A DNA stretch of 64,000 nucleotides from the NCBI GenBank assembly GCA_009928785.1, contig SABY01000003.1, positions 1 to 64,000 of the forward strand, read 5' to 3'. The notes below the pieces were generated by a model. The model did no database searches and was not told the DNA's origin. It was given only the letters and a program-made list of their open reading frames with translations. Shown here piece after piece: positions 44,934 through 54,841 of the stretch (the stretch's first letter is position 1; every line of letters starts with the position of its first letter). The translations under genes were made by a program, and so were the position numbers. The stretch comes from Clostridia bacterium (GTDB lineage Bacteria > Bacteroidota > Bacteroidia > Bacteroidales > 4484-276).

Positions 44934-47900
44934 ATGAGATACATATTACAAACGCTGCTGATTTTCTCGGTAATTCTAATGACTGCTCCCGGGAGCTTTG
45001 CCGAAGAACAACCCAATGTAGAGACGCAGAAGCTCAAAGCAGGCGCTGCCGGGTGTTCGCCCGGAGGTGCTTTCGCTTTTCTTGATGTAAATAATATCCG
45101 TGCCCGTATCAATACGGGTGGCGACATGTGGTGGAACTTCGATGTAGGCCAATATTACGTTCCTGCTAACACCTTGCAAACTTCCATGTTTTCGGCATCG
45201 CTGTGGATTGGTGGTGTGGACGTTAACGGTCAGCTTAAGCTGGCTGCACAACGCTACCGCCAGGTTGGCATCGACTACTGGCCTGGTCCTATTTCGCGCA
45301 TCGATGCTTCGATAGATGCTGAAACCTGCGCACAATACGACAAGCTATTTATGATGACCCGTGCTGAGGTAGATGACTTTGTAGCCTGGTCAACCAGTGC
45401 CGATCCTGCCGAAGAATTTCCGGATTATTCTATCCCCGAAAGCATTCTCAATTGGCCGGCTCACGGCGATGAGAGTCTGGGGCAAAGCTACTATCTTGCA
45501 CCATTTGTTGATGTTAACTTCAACGGTGAATACGAGCCGCGCCAGGGCGATTATCCTTATTACGATATCGACAACAGTTTGTGCAGAACGCAAACTCCTA
45601 CCATGGACGCCGATTATTACTACGGCAACGAACCCGACAACTGGAAGTATGGTATTCTGGCCGACCAGGTTGTAAAAGGTGACCAGACCTTGTGGTGGGT
45701 GTTTAATGATAAAGGCAATATTCACACAGAAACCAGCGGTGCGCCCATTGGCTTGGAAATTCGTGCACAGGCGTTTGGCTTTGCTACCAACGATGAGGTG
45801 AACAACATGACCTTTTATAGTTACGAGATCATCAACCGTTCTACATTTAAACTTACCAATACCTACTTCTCTCAATGGGTCGATACCGACCTGGGCTACG
45901 CCTGGGACGATTATGTTGGCTGTGATGTAGGACGTGGTTTGGGATATTGTTATAATGGTAATGCTGTGGATGGTACCGGCCAGGTGGAAGCCTACGGCGA
46001 CCAGCCCCCTGCTATTGGTGTTGACTTTTTTCAGGGGCCGTACATGGATCCTGATGGCATCGACAATCCAAAATATCAATACGTAATTAATGGCAATGGT
46101 GATACCACCAGTAGAATACAAATATGCGACATAAGTATCAACGGCGTTAACTTTGGCGACGGTATCATCGACAACGAACGCTTTGGAATGCGCCGTTATG
46201 TTTATCACAACAATACCTCTGCTAACCAGGCTACGACTGACCCGGCAACGGCTCCTGAATATTACAACTACCTGCGTGGTATCTGGAAAGACAATACCAA
46301 AATGGAGTACGGTGGTACTGCCCACATCAGCGATCCAAAAGCCGTAGGTCCCACAACCGACTTTATGTTTCCGGGCGATACCGATCCCTGCAACTGGGGA
46401 ACCGGGGGCGTTCCGCCCAACGATGGTTTTAACCAAAATGGAAAATATTGGACTGAAAGAACCGAAAATAACCAGCCCGGCGACCGCCGCTTCATGCAGT
46501 CGGCTGGCCCTTTCGACCTGGAAGCTGGCGCTGTAAACTACATCACCGTGGGTATCCCCTGGGCACGTGCTACTTCGGGTGGTGCCTGGGCTTCGGTTTT
46601 GTTGCTGCGCGTAGTTGACGACAAAGCGCAGGCGCTGTTCGACAACTGTTTTAAAGTGCTCGACGGTCCCAGCGCGCCCGACATCTCCTTCCTGGAATTA
46701 GATAAAAAATTGGTTGTTAATATTAGCAACCGCAAAGGCTCCAACAACTTCATGGAAGGATATTCCGAAATTGACCCCAATATCCAATTGCTCGAAGATA
46801 CTACCGGAAATCGTACAAAAGCACAGGAAGATTCACTTAAAACCTATCGTTTCGAAGGTTATCAAATTTACCAATTGCGTCGTCCGGATGTAAGTGTCGA
46901 AAGTCTTAACGATCCTGACCTGGTTCGTTTGGTTGCTCAATTTGATAAAAAGAACGGCGTTACCCGGCTTATCAATTATAACCTCGACCGCAGCATTGGC
47001 GCCACGGTACCCGTTGTTGAAGTTGAAGGTGGTGATGAAGGCATCAGTCATACCTTTGAAATTACCAGCGATGCTTTTGCTGAAAAGGACCCAAAACTTG
47101 TAAATCATAAGCAATATTACTTCCTGGCATTGGCTTACGCCTACAACGAATATGCTCCTTACTCGCAGGATCCTGGCATCGAAAACGGACTTTATGGTCA
47201 AAAGAAACCCTACCTGGCAGGGCGTAAGAATATTAAAGTTTACACCGCTATCCCACATAAAATTGTAGATGGAAAAGTGCTAAACTCTACTTACGGCGAT
47301 CGCTTTGAAATAACACGCCTGCAGGGTCACGGCAACGGCGGTTTTGGATTGGAGCTTAAACAAAGCGTTGTGGATGAAATTATGTCGAAGCCTCCTATCA
47401 GATATACATGGGATCCGGCACGCAACGGCTATGTTACAAACGACACCATTGGCAGCGATAGTTATCCGATGGCCTACAATCTCGACTACACTATTAATCA
47501 TGGCCCTCTTAATGTAAAAGTTATCAATCCATTGGATGTGAGAGCCGGTGAATTTACGCTGCGGTTTGTTGATGTAAAACACCCCTCCTCTACCAACTCG
47601 CAAGGCGAGGTAACCATCACCGATTCGCTTACCATTTTGCGTGCTAACTGGATTCTTACTGATGAATATGGAAACACATGGCACTCCGATACCGCTATTG
47701 ATGTTCGCAACGAGCAGGTTATTCCTGAGCTTGGGCTTTCCATCGACATTGTTCAGATTGCCGCTCCGGGCAAATCCTTGTCAGTAAACAATGGTCTTAT
47801 CAGCGCTACAATGTCATTTGACGATAGCTCCCAGATTTGGCTCTTTGGTGTACCGGATATCGATGTTCCCAGAAGTGCTTTCAACTGGATTCGTTCGGGT

Positions 47901-49253
47901 GTGTATGAAGACGAAGCCAATACAAAATACAACGACTGGCGTATGTCGCTTGACCCGCCGCAACCCTGGGATGCGAATCAAAATTATGAAAAGTTGATTG
48001 GTGGTATCTGGTCACCGTATTCGCTTACGGCTGATATCGCCGACATCGATATAGGTCCGGCTTATAACTTCCTCTCTCGCGACAAAGCCAAACTGGATTT
48101 TCTGGCCAGCGTGGATGTGGTAGTTACGGCTGATAAATCCAAATGGACACGTTGTCCGGTTCTCGAAACATGCCCTGACCTTAACCTGGCAGAAGGCCGT
48201 GCTAAACAGCTCTATCTGCGCGAGGCACCGTCGATTGATAAAGATGGCAACTTTGCCGCAAGCATGGATATGCCTGATAGCGATAATCCCGACGATCCTA
48301 ACTATATTTCTGCAAAAGGTATGGGTTGGTTCCCCGGATACGCTATCAATATCGAAACTGGTGAGCGCCTCAACGTGATGTATGGCGAAAACTCATGGCT
48401 TAGTGGCGACAACGGCCGCGACATGAAATGGAATCCATCCAACAGATTCACCGACAACAACGGCATCCCTGTATTTGGCGGCATGCACTATCTCTACATT
48501 ATGAATCCTACCCGTGTTAATTATGTTGAAAACATCTTCAACTTCCCGGCTTACGATGCAGGTCGTTATTACCGCGATTCATTGGTAGGCGTTGGTATTG
48601 CCAATGGTGGTTTGCCTGATAACGTCCGTCTATCGGGAGTTTTTGCCAGCACGCTATGGGTCAACATTCCTGTAATGGTCGATTCGGTATGGCTGCCCGA
48701 AGGCAACGATGCCCACGTTAAGATAAGAGTTGCCAAACCATACCGCCGTTATTTCTCTGAACAGCCGCTGAATCCTAACAATCCGAAGGAAGCCAACAAC
48801 TTCTATCCGATGTTTAAGTTCAACACTGATGCTTTCCAACCTGTCGAATTTTCGCCGGAAGCCAACAATAAGTATCTCGACATGATCTCGGTTGTTCCCA
48901 ATCCTTATTATGCTTACGCTGATGGCCCCGGATACGAACGCAACCAGCTCGATACACGCGTGAAGATTACCAACATTCCCGAGCGGTGTGTAGTTACAAT
49001 CTACAATATTTCCGGAACACTTATCAGGCAATACAATGTAGATAAGACAGGAGTGAACAATCCTTCGTCATCTACCAACGGCGTAGAAACCGATGCAAAG
49101 ACTTCGATTGATTGGGATTTGAAAAACTTTGCCGGTATTCCTATTGCCAGCGGGCTTTATCTGATCCATGTGAAAGAAACCGGTGGCCGTTATGGCGAGC
49201 GGGTTGTGAAATGGTTTGGTGCAATGCGACCCATCGACCTGAATACTTTCTAA
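44934..49253 (+). CDS. Giant secreted protein, probable T9SS cargo
   Basis: A 1439-residue exported protein with signal peptide MRYILQTLLIFSVILMTAPGSFA. No enzymatic motif is recognised. The N-terminal half is rich in Trp, Asp and Gly (GGDMWWNFDVGQYYVP, SLWIGGVDVNG) with many acidic Dx(N/D)xDG-like loops, suggesting calcium-binding beta structure. The last ~110 residues (VVPNPYYAY...VVTIYNISGTLIRQYN...IDWDLKNFAGIPIASGLYLIHVKETG) match the type A T9SS sorting-domain plan (PNP motif, YNISG, G-I-A-S-G-x-Y), but end with an extra RVVKWFGAMRPIDLNTF. It is expected to be exported by the T9SS and stay on the surface, between its receptor and PorV-like neighbours. Confidence 0.75.
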   Translation: MRYILQTLLIFSVILMTAPGSFAEEQPNVETQKLKAGAAGCSPGGAFAFLDVNNIRARINTGGDMWWNFDVGQYYVPANTLQTSMFSASLWIGGVDVNGQLKLAAQRYRQVGIDYWPGPISRIDASIDAETCAQYDKLFMMTRAEVDDFVAWSTSADPAEEFPDYSIPESILNWPAHGDESLGQSYYLAPFVDVNFNGEYEPRQGDYPYYDIDNSLCRTQTPTMDADYYYGNEPDNWKYGILADQVVKGDQTLWWVFNDKGNIHTETSGAPIGLEIRAQAFGFATNDEVNNMTFYSYEIINRSTFKLTNTYFSQWVDTDLGYAWDDYVGCDVGRGLGYCYNGNAVDGTGQVEAYGDQPPAIGVDFFQGPYMDPDGIDNPKYQYVINGNGDTTSRIQICDISINGVNFGDGIIDNERFGMRRYVYHNNTSANQATTDPATAPEYYNYLRGIWKDNTKMEYGGTAHISDPKAVGPTTDFMFPGDTDPCNWGTGGVPPNDGFNQNGKYWTERTENNQPGDRRFMQSAGPFDLEAGAVNYITVGIPWARATSGGAWASVLLLRVVDDKAQALFDNCFKVLDGPSAPDISFLELDKKLVVNISNRKGSNNFMEGYSEIDPNIQLLEDTTGNRTKAQEDSLKTYRFEGYQIYQLRRPDVSVESLNDPDLVRLVAQFDKKNGVTRLINYNLDRSIGATVPVVEVEGGDEGISHTFEITSDAFAEKDPKLVNHKQYYFLALAYAYNEYAPYSQDPGIENGLYGQKKPYLAGRKNIKVYTAIPHKIVDGKVLNSTYGDRFEITRLQGHGNGGFGLELKQSVVDEIMSKPPIRYTWDPARNGYVTNDTIGSDSYPMAYNLDYTINHGPLNVKVINPLDVRAGEFTLRFVDVKHPSSTNSQGEVTITDSLTILRANWILTDEYGNTWHSDTAIDVRNEQVIPELGLSIDIVQIAAPGKSLSVNNGLISATMSFDDSSQIWLFGVPDIDVPRSAFNWIRSGVYEDEANTKYNDWRMSLDPPQPWDANQNYEKLIGGIWSPYSLTADIADIDIGPAYNFLSRDKAKLDFLASVDVVVTADKSKWTRCPVLETCPDLNLAEGRAKQLYLREAPSIDKDGNFAASMDMPDSDNPDDPNYISAKGMGWFPGYAINIETGERLNVMYGENSWLSGDNGRDMKWNPSNRFTDNNGIPVFGGMHYLYIMNPTRVNYVENIFNFPAYDAGRYYRDSLVGVGIANGGLPDNVRLSGVFASTLWVNIPVMVDSVWLPEGNDAHVKIRVAKPYRRYFSEQPLNPNNPKEANNFYPMFKFNTDAFQPVEFSPEANNKYLDMISVVPNPYYAYADGPGYERNQLDTRVKITNIPERCVVTIYNISGTLIRQYNVDKTGVNNPSSSTNGVETDAKTSIDWDLKNFAGIPIASGLYLIHVKETGGRYGERVVKWFGAMRPIDLNTF

Positions 49254-49297
49254 ACGATACTGTTAGCAATTTGTAAGAACGAATAAAATTTCAAAGC

Positions 49298-50365
49298 ATG
49301 AAAAATATTTATAGATACATCTTCACAGTCTTTGTAGCTGCAATGCTAATAATACCTTCGGCAGACACCTTTGCCGGGAATAAAGACCGTTCGGGGCAGG
49401 CCGGAGCTTCAGAACTGCTCATCAACCCGTGGGCCGGCAGCTCAGGATGGGGCGGAGCCAATGTGGCTTGTGCCCGTGGACTGGAAGCCTTGTTTACCAA
49501 CGTAGCCGGAACAGCTTTTACCAATCGTACCGAACTGATTTTTGCCAATACCGATTATCTGAAAGGCGCTGATGTGAACATCATGAATTTTGGTATTTCA
49601 CAGCGGATTGGCGAAACCGGAGCACTCACCATTGCAATCATGGCGATGGGTTTTGGCGATATATCCCGTACCACCATCACCAACCCCGACCCTACTGACG
49701 CCTCCATTGGTACTTACAGCCCCAGCCTGCTCAACATTAATATTGCCTATGCCAAGGCTTTTTCTAACAGTATTTATGGTGGTTTTAATATCAAAATTAT
49801 TTCCGAATCTATTGCCGACATGAGTGCCCAGGGTATAGCAATTGATGCTGGTATCCAGTATGTCACCGGTGAGATGGAGAATATCAAATTTGGTATTTCG
49901 CTCAAAAACGTGGGACCAACCATGAAGTTCTCCGGCGACGGATTAACTTTCCGCGGATTCTACACGCCTTTCTCTACTACTTCGCCTACTTTCGAGCAGC
50001 GGGTTTCTGATTTCGAGCTGCCGGCACAGTTGATGATTGGTGGTGCTTACGATTTCCTATTTGGCGAAAGCCGGTTTACACTGGCAGGAGCATTTATCTC
50101 CAACTCCTTCACCAAAGACCAGGTAACGCTGGGTGGCGAGTTCTCGTTGCGAAAATACCTTGTGCTGCGTGCTGGCTATACCTACGAAGAAGGCATTACC
50201 ACAAAGGCCGACCGCACCTCTGTATTTACCGGCCCCAGCGCTGGCATTTCGGTTCAGATACCGCTTAACAAAGAAAAAGGAAGCATCTTTGCAGTAGATT
50301 ATTCCTACCGCGACACCGACCCATTCGATGGCGTTCATACCATCGGTGCACGCATCAGCTTGTAA
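49298..50365 (+). CDS. PorV/PorQ-like outer-membrane protein
   Basis: A 355-residue FadL-like beta-barrel of the PorV/PorQ family. After the signal peptide (ending near DTFAG) come ASELLINPWAGSSGWGGANVACARGLEALFTNVAG (family start) and a strand-rich body ending IGARISL. It is shorter than, and distinct from, the canonical porV at 22763. Placed directly behind the large secreted protein, it may be a dedicated shuttle for that cargo, as shown for some PorV-like paralogues; this is inference from gene order. Confidence 0.8.
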   Translation: MKNIYRYIFTVFVAAMLIIPSADTFAGNKDRSGQAGASELLINPWAGSSGWGGANVACARGLEALFTNVAGTAFTNRTELIFANTDYLKGADVNIMNFGISQRIGETGALTIAIMAMGFGDISRTTITNPDPTDASIGTYSPSLLNINIAYAKAFSNSIYGGFNIKIISESIADMSAQGIAIDAGIQYVTGEMENIKFGISLKNVGPTMKFSGDGLTFRGFYTPFSTTSPTFEQRVSDFELPAQLMIGGAYDFLFGESRFTLAGAFISNSFTKDQVTLGGEFSLRKYLVLRAGYTYEEGITTKADRTSVFTGPSAGISVQIPLNKEKGSIFAVDYSYRDTDPFDGVHTIGARISL

Positions 50366-50371
50366 AAAAAG

Positions 50372-50401
50372 TTGTAGCGGAGCAGAAAAGTTCTATATTT
50401 G
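50372..50401 (+). promoter_or_regulatory. greA promoter
   Basis: TTG (50372-50374), a 19-base spacer and TATATTTG (50394-50401) give an almost ideal Bacteroidota promoter. It starts 7 bases after the PorV-like stop codon and fires toward greA. Confidence 0.65.
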
Positions 50402-50413
50402 CACCCACATTTT

Positions 50414-50445
50414 AAGGCCCTTTTTTCGGAAAGGGTCTTTTTATA
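50414..50445 (+). terminator. Hairpin with T run in the greA leader
   Basis: AAGGCCCTTT (50414-50423) pairs with AAAGGGTCTT (50430-50439, one G-U pair), loop TTTCGG-like, followed by TTTATATTTTT. It can end the PorV-like transcript, but lies just downstream of the greA promoter, so it may also attenuate greA or release a short leader RNA. Confidence 0.7.
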
Positions 50446-50482
50446 TTTTTAATCACCAACAAATTTAAATGGCAATATCGAT

Positions 50483-50956
50483 ATGTCAGGGATAAAGTAT
50501 TATAGTGAGGAAGGGCTGAAAAAGCTAAACAACGAATTGCATCGCATGGTAATGGTAGATCGCCCGGAGGCGTCGCGGCAAATTGCCGAAGCACGCGACA
50601 AAGGTGATCTTTCGGAAAACGCTGAATACGACGCTGCCAAAGAAGCACAAGGCATGCTTGAGATGAAAATATCCAAACTCGAAGAAACCATCCGCAACGC
50701 GCGCATCATCGACGAATCGAAACTCGATACCAGCAAGGTGCTCATACTTTCGCACGTTACCATGCGCAATCTGAAAAACAATGCCACGATGAAATACAAC
50801 ATCGTACCCGAAAGCGAAGCCGATCTTAAAAATGGAAAGCTGTCAGTAAATTCACCCATTGCCAAAGGATTGCTTGGCAAGCGGATTGGCGACATAGCTG
50901 AGATTCAGGTTCCCGCCGGGACTATTAGTTTTGAAATTGTCGAAATTACCAGATAA
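50483..50956 (+). CDS. greA: Transcription elongation factor GreA
   Basis: A 157-residue factor that rescues backtracked RNA polymerase by stimulating transcript cleavage. The coiled-coil N-domain has the tip acidic residues in EARDKGDLSENAEYDAAKEAQ (about 34-54), and the C-domain has KRIGDIAEIQVPAGTISFEIVEI. Length and layout are standard. Confidence 0.96.
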   Translation: MSGIKYYSEEGLKKLNNELHRMVMVDRPEASRQIAEARDKGDLSENAEYDAAKEAQGMLEMKISKLEETIRNARIIDESKLDTSKVLILSHVTMRNLKNNATMKYNIVPESEADLKNGKLSVNSPIAKGLLGKRIGDIAEIQVPAGTISFEIVEITR

Positions 50957-51068
50957 GCAGCCTTTTGGCTACCAATGGATATTGCCAAACGCTTTTCGCA
51001 GGTTTGGCAATTTTTTTTTGATTTTGTTACTTTTGCTCATTGTATTCATCACCATAAAATAATTGATT

Positions 51069-51461
51069 ATGAGCACCATTTTTACAAAAATTGTCCACGG
51101 CGATATTCCATCGTACAAAATTGCCGAAGACGAAAACTACTTCGCTTTCCTGGATATCAACCCATTGGCAAAAGGTCATACACTGGTAATTCCTAAAAGG
51201 GAAATCAACTACATCTTCGACATCGACGATGAAATGCTGGGCGGCATGATGGTTTTTGCCAAGAAAGTAGCCCGTGCTGTCGAAAAGGTAGTTCCTTGCA
51301 AGCGCATGGGTATTACCGTTTTGGGACTGGAGGTTCCGCATGCACACATCCACTTGGTCCCGATCAACAGCATTTTTGATATCGACTTTAGCAAAGAAAA
51401 ATTAAAACTTACCGCCGAAGAGTTTGAAAAGCTTGCTGCCGATATTCGCGCACAGCTATAG
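51069..51461 (+). CDS. HIT-family nucleotide hydrolase
   Basis: A 130-residue histidine-triad protein (AMP-lysine or dinucleotide hydrolase type). MSTIFTKIVHGDIPSYKIAED opens the Hint-like fold, and the catalytic triad motif is PHAHIHLVP near the C-terminus. ATG 51069 is chosen over a TTG at 51063. Substrate unknown. It follows greA closely, a frequent arrangement in this phylum as far as I recall. Confidence 0.9.
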   Translation: MSTIFTKIVHGDIPSYKIAEDENYFAFLDINPLAKGHTLVIPKREINYIFDIDDEMLGGMMVFAKKVARAVEKVVPCKRMGITVLGLEVPHAHIHLVPINSIFDIDFSKEKLKLTAEEFEKLAADIRAQL

Positions 51462-51852
51462 GCCACAGTCCCGCCATTAATGCACCTACGAACAAAGTAC
51501 AATCGTTGACAACCGTTCAAAACAATTTCAGGTGATTCCGGGAGTTTTATTTTTTGAGTTTTAAAAATTGGAGTTTATTTGGATTTTGTGATCTGTTTTA
51601 TTGAGATTTGTGAGTGTAGTATAAAAACTCAAAAACTTCTGATTTTTAGTCCTTTTTACCCCTGATTCGCCAGCCGCGGAAGAAGTACTAAAAATCAGAA
51701 GTTTGGAAAAGTCCCCTTAAGGGGATTTAGGGGTCTTATGGCTTTTTAGACTGGACTCATTTGTTTTAATGTGATTTGTTTTAATGTGATTTGTTTTAAT
51801 GTGATTTGTTTTATTGAGATTTGTTTTATTGTAATTTGGAATTTAATAATGT
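51462..51852. repeat. Repeat-rich spacer before nadB
   Basis: No gene is present. Three elements are seen. (1) A perfect 18-bp inverted repeat, AAACTTCTGATTTTTAGT (51633-51650) and its complement (51687-51704), with a 36-base loop. (2) A CCCCTTAAGGGG palindrome in a G/C-rich strip at about 51709-51737 with a repeated GGGGATTTAGGGG flavour. (3) A 15-base tandem repeat, TGTGATTTGTTTTAA and variants, about five copies at 51764-51835, ending just before the nadB start. The repeated TTTG words could serve as -33 elements, but no clear -7 box follows. Confidence 0.8.
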
Positions 51853-53457
51853 ATGCGTCGAAAGTTTGATTTTCTGGTAGTAGGGTCCGGCATCGCCGGG
51901 TTGAGTTATGCGCTAAAGGTGGCGCAGCAAGGTACCGTAGCTATCATTACTAAGGCGGGCGCTACCGATACTGCTACGCGTTACGCGCAGGGCGGCATTG
52001 CGGCAGTTACCTACACACCCGATACTTACGAAAAACATATCAAAGATACCCTCATCGCAGGCGATGAACTCAACGATGAAAACATTGTGCGCATTACCAT
52101 CACCGAAAGCAGCGAGCGCATCAAAGAACTGATAGCGTGGGGGACACGATTCGACAAAACCACTTCCGGGCAATTTGATCTGGGACGCGAAGGCGGCCAC
52201 AGCGAGAAACGCGTACTACACCATAAAGATAGTACAGGCTTGGAAATTCAACAGGTGCTCTTGCATCAGGCACGACAGAATCCCAACATCGAAATCTACG
52301 AAGATTATTTTACCATCGACATTATTACACAGCATCACCTGCACGAGGAGGTGACCCGCCGCCGCGACGACATTACTTGTTTTGGGGCATACGTGCTGGA
52401 TGTTAAAAGCAACGAAATCCATACCTTTCTGGCCAAAACTACCATGCTGGCAACAGGTGGTGCCGGCAACGTTTACGCTACTACCACCAATCCGCGTGTG
52501 GCCACCGGCGACGGTGTGGCAATGGTATATCGTGCCAAAGGCGCAGTAGAGAAAATGGAGTTTATTCAGTTTCATCCTACAGCGCTTTACAATACCAAAG
52601 AATCGCCTTCATTTTTGATAACGGAAGCTTTGCGCGGCTTTGGTGCCGTGCTCAAAAATGGGGCAGGCGAGGAGTTTATGCAAAAGTATGATGCGCGTGC
52701 CTCGCTGGCACCACGCGACATAGTGGCGCGTGCCATCGACAACGAAATGAAACTTTCGGGCGACGACTTCCTTTATCTCGACTGCCGTCACCTCGACAAA
52801 AACGAGCTTATCAATCATTTCCCGACTATTTATGCCAAATGCCTGACCATCGGCATCGACATCGCGCGCGACCTGATTCCGGTAGTTCCGGCAGCGCATT
52901 ATACCTGTGGCGGAATAAAAACTGACGCCCATGGCCGCAGCTCCATCAATCGGCTGTATGCCAGCGGCGAGTGTGCTTCTACGGGTTTGCATGGCGCCAA
53001 TCGGTTGGCCTCCAACTCGCTGCTCGAGTCGTTGGTATTTTCGCATCGCGCCAGTGTGGATGCCATAGCTCGTATCAACGCTATCCAATACCGCGACGAC
53101 ATCCCCGACTGGAATGCCGAAGGCACGGTGCTCAACGAGGAGATGATCCTCATCACCCAGAGCCTGAAAGACCTGCAGGCCATCATGAGTAGTTACGTTG
53201 GTATAGTGCGAAGCAATCTTCGCCTGAAGCGTGCCTTCGATCGCCTGGAAATTATTTACTGCGAAACAGAAGAATTGTACGAGAAATCAATTCTTACGGT
53301 TAAAATCTGTGAGCTACGAAACCTTATTAATGTTGCCTATCTGATTATAAAAATGGCCATGCAGCGCAAGGAGAGCCGTGGGTTGCATTATTCACTCGAT
53401 TATCCGCGCACGCGCCCATTGGATGCCGGGTCTTCCATAAACCGTCACGATGAATAA
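51853..53457 (+). CDS. nadB: L-aspartate oxidase
   Basis: A 534-residue flavoprotein converting L-aspartate to iminoaspartate, the first step of de novo NAD synthesis. The FAD dinucleotide fold [11 protein letters not shown] starts at about residue 11. [10 protein letters not shown], the [17 protein letters not shown] active-site region, [18 protein letters not shown], the HPTALY motif, AAHYTCGGI and [20 protein letters not shown] are all conserved. No nadA or nadC is in view. The stop overlaps the next start by 8 bases. Confidence 0.95.
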   Translation: MRRKFDFLVVGSGIAGLSYALKVAQQGTVAIITKAGATDTATRYAQGGIAAVTYTPDTYEKHIKDTLIAGDELNDENIVRITITESSERIKELIAWGTRFDKTTSGQFDLGREGGHSEKRVLHHKDSTGLEIQQVLLHQARQNPNIEIYEDYFTIDIITQHHLHEEVTRRRDDITCFGAYVLDVKSNEIHTFLAKTTMLATGGAGNVYATTTNPRVATGDGVAMVYRAKGAVEKMEFIQFHPTALYNTKESPSFLITEALRGFGAVLKNGAGEEFMQKYDARASLAPRDIVARAIDNEMKLSGDDFLYLDCRHLDKNELINHFPTIYAKCLTIGIDIARDLIPVVPAAHYTCGGIKTDAHGRSSINRLYASGECASTGLHGANRLASNSLLESLVFSHRASVDAIARINAIQYRDDIPDWNAEGTVLNEEMILITQSLKDLQAIMSSYVGIVRSNLRLKRAFDRLEIIYCETEELYEKSILTVKICELRNLINVAYLIIKMAMQRKESRGLHYSLDYPRTRPLDAGSSINRHDE

Positions 53458-54181
53458 AGAGGAATTTACGCGCGCACTTGCCGACACATCCACCCTGGGC
53501 AATACTGCTGCCGGATTGGAAGATATTTTAAAACACTTCCCTTACTGCCAGAGCTTGCAGATGCTTTACTTTTTGTGGCTGCTACAGCGCAGCGACATTA
53601 GGTATCACAACAGGTTGCGCGTGGCGGCAGCTTATGTTACAGACCGGGGTGTACTCAAAGATCATGTGGAGCAGCTTGAGCTAATGAATCAGAAATCGGT
53701 AATTGAGCCAGCGCCTGCTGGTGAGATGCCGGAGAATGTGGAGATAGTAAAACCAGAGCTTCAGCCGGGGATAACAGTTGGCTCGCAGCAGGAATTTCCG
53801 GAGGAACCCGGGAAAAAGGATGAAGCGGATGAAAATTTTTTGGATGACACCCTTGCTGACAATACGGCTGAAACAGTGGAAAAACCACTTCCGACGATGC
53901 ACCAAAAATCGAAAGCCGAGCTTATCGATAAGTTTATCAAGAACGCCCCACGTTTGCGCACGAGCCGCGATTTCTTCAATCCTAACGATTATGCCAAATC
54001 CAGCACCATCGACCGCGACGACATCATCAGCGAAACACTGGCTTTGATTTACCTCAAGCAAGGCAACCATGAAAAAGCAATTAAAATTTATGAGAAATTA
54101 ATTTTGAAAGTTCCGGGGAAAAGTACTTACTTTGCAGCCCAAATTGAAAAAATTAAGAAAAATTCTAATCTAAATAATTGA
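53450..54181 (+). CDS. Tetratricopeptide-like protein of unknown function
   Basis: A 243-residue soluble protein. The N-terminal ~80 residues are helical ([41 protein letters not shown]). A long acidic, low-complexity stretch (about 90-145) follows, and the C-terminus has a TPR-like pair of helices ([34 protein letters not shown]). It is translationally coupled to nadB (8-base overlap) and ends 4 bases before secG. TPRs suggest protein binding; the role is unknown. Confidence 0.7.
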   Translation: MNKEEFTRALADTSTLGNTAAGLEDILKHFPYCQSLQMLYFLWLLQRSDIRYHNRLRVAAAYVTDRGVLKDHVEQLELMNQKSVIEPAPAGEMPENVEIVKPELQPGITVGSQQEFPEEPGKKDEADENFLDDTLADNTAETVEKPLPTMHQKSKAELIDKFIKNAPRLRTSRDFFNPNDYAKSSTIDRDDIISETLALIYLKQGNHEKAIKIYEKLILKVPGKSTYFAAQIEKIKKNSNLNN

Positions 54182-54185
54182 TATT

Positions 54186-54545
54186 ATGGCTTTTTACAAC
54201 TTTATGACGGTACTTTTGCTCATCGTTGCTGTGCTGATAGTTTTGGTGGTGTTGGTGCAAAATTCAAAAGGTGGCGGCCTGGCAAGCAACTTTGCAGGAT
54301 CGAATCAATACATGGGCGTGCGCAAAACTGCCGACTTCCTCGAAAAAGCTACCTGGACACTGGCCATCGCCATGGTGGTGATTGTTTTGGGAACGTCCAA
54401 AATCATCCCCAAATACCAGACTACCAATGTTGAAACACAATCTGAGATTAATGTAAATGCGCTTCCCGTGCCTACCCAACCCTTTAATCCGGCCGGCACC
54501 GAGCAAACGCCTCCCGATGAGGGTGGTCAGCCGGAAGCTGAATAG
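54186..54545 (+). CDS. secG: Preprotein translocase subunit SecG
   Basis: A 119-residue inner-membrane subunit of the Sec channel. Two membrane helices (about 5-23 and 54-71) flank the conserved cytoplasmic loop VLVQNSKGGGLASNFAGSNQYMGVRKTADFLEKATW. The Pro/Glu-rich tail of about 45 residues is variable in this phylum. Fits SecG well. Confidence 0.92.
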   Translation: MAFYNFMTVLLLIVAVLIVLVVLVQNSKGGGLASNFAGSNQYMGVRKTADFLEKATWTLAIAMVVIVLGTSKIIPKYQTTNVETQSEINVNALPVPTQPFNPAGTEQTPPDEGGQPEAE

Positions 54546-54841
54546 TCGCTCTTGTAAATAAAAGAAAACATATTTTTGAAAATGTCAGGTTGTCACCAAG
54601 CAGTCTGACATTTTTTTTTGAGGAGTTTTGCCGAAGCACTTTTGGAAGAGCATGGGCAAAACAATGTAAATCCGCAAAACCTGGCCTGCCTGTCAGGTAA
54701 ACCTGACAAGATGAACAACTAAAGAGGTAGAAACCCCTAAAAAATGCTTTGGCACAAAATCTGATTTGGTGCGCACCATTCGATAATTCACAAACAAATA
54801 ATCATAATTAAGAAAATTCACAATTAAATACTTTGAAGATT
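54546..54841 (+). terminator. secG terminator and groES upstream region
   Basis: AAAATGTCAG (54579-54588) pairs with CTGACATTTT (54605-54614) and runs into nine T, a strong intrinsic terminator. A second inverted repeat, TGTCAGGT-AA-ACCTGACA (54691-54708), shares the TGTCAG core and belongs to a palindrome type common in Bacteroidota spacers. No CIRCE element (TTAGCACTC-N9-GAGTGCTAA) is seen before groES, and no convincing -7 box. Confidence 0.75.

Noticed and set aside
45390-46436. Long antisense frame opposite the giant secreted protein
   Set aside because: It has hydrophobic low-complexity content typical of the complement of Asp/Gly-rich sequence and no promoter.
54546-54841. CIRCE heat-shock operator before groES
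   Set aside because: The TTAGCACTC/GAGTGCTAA pattern is absent; the inverted repeat there has a different sequence.
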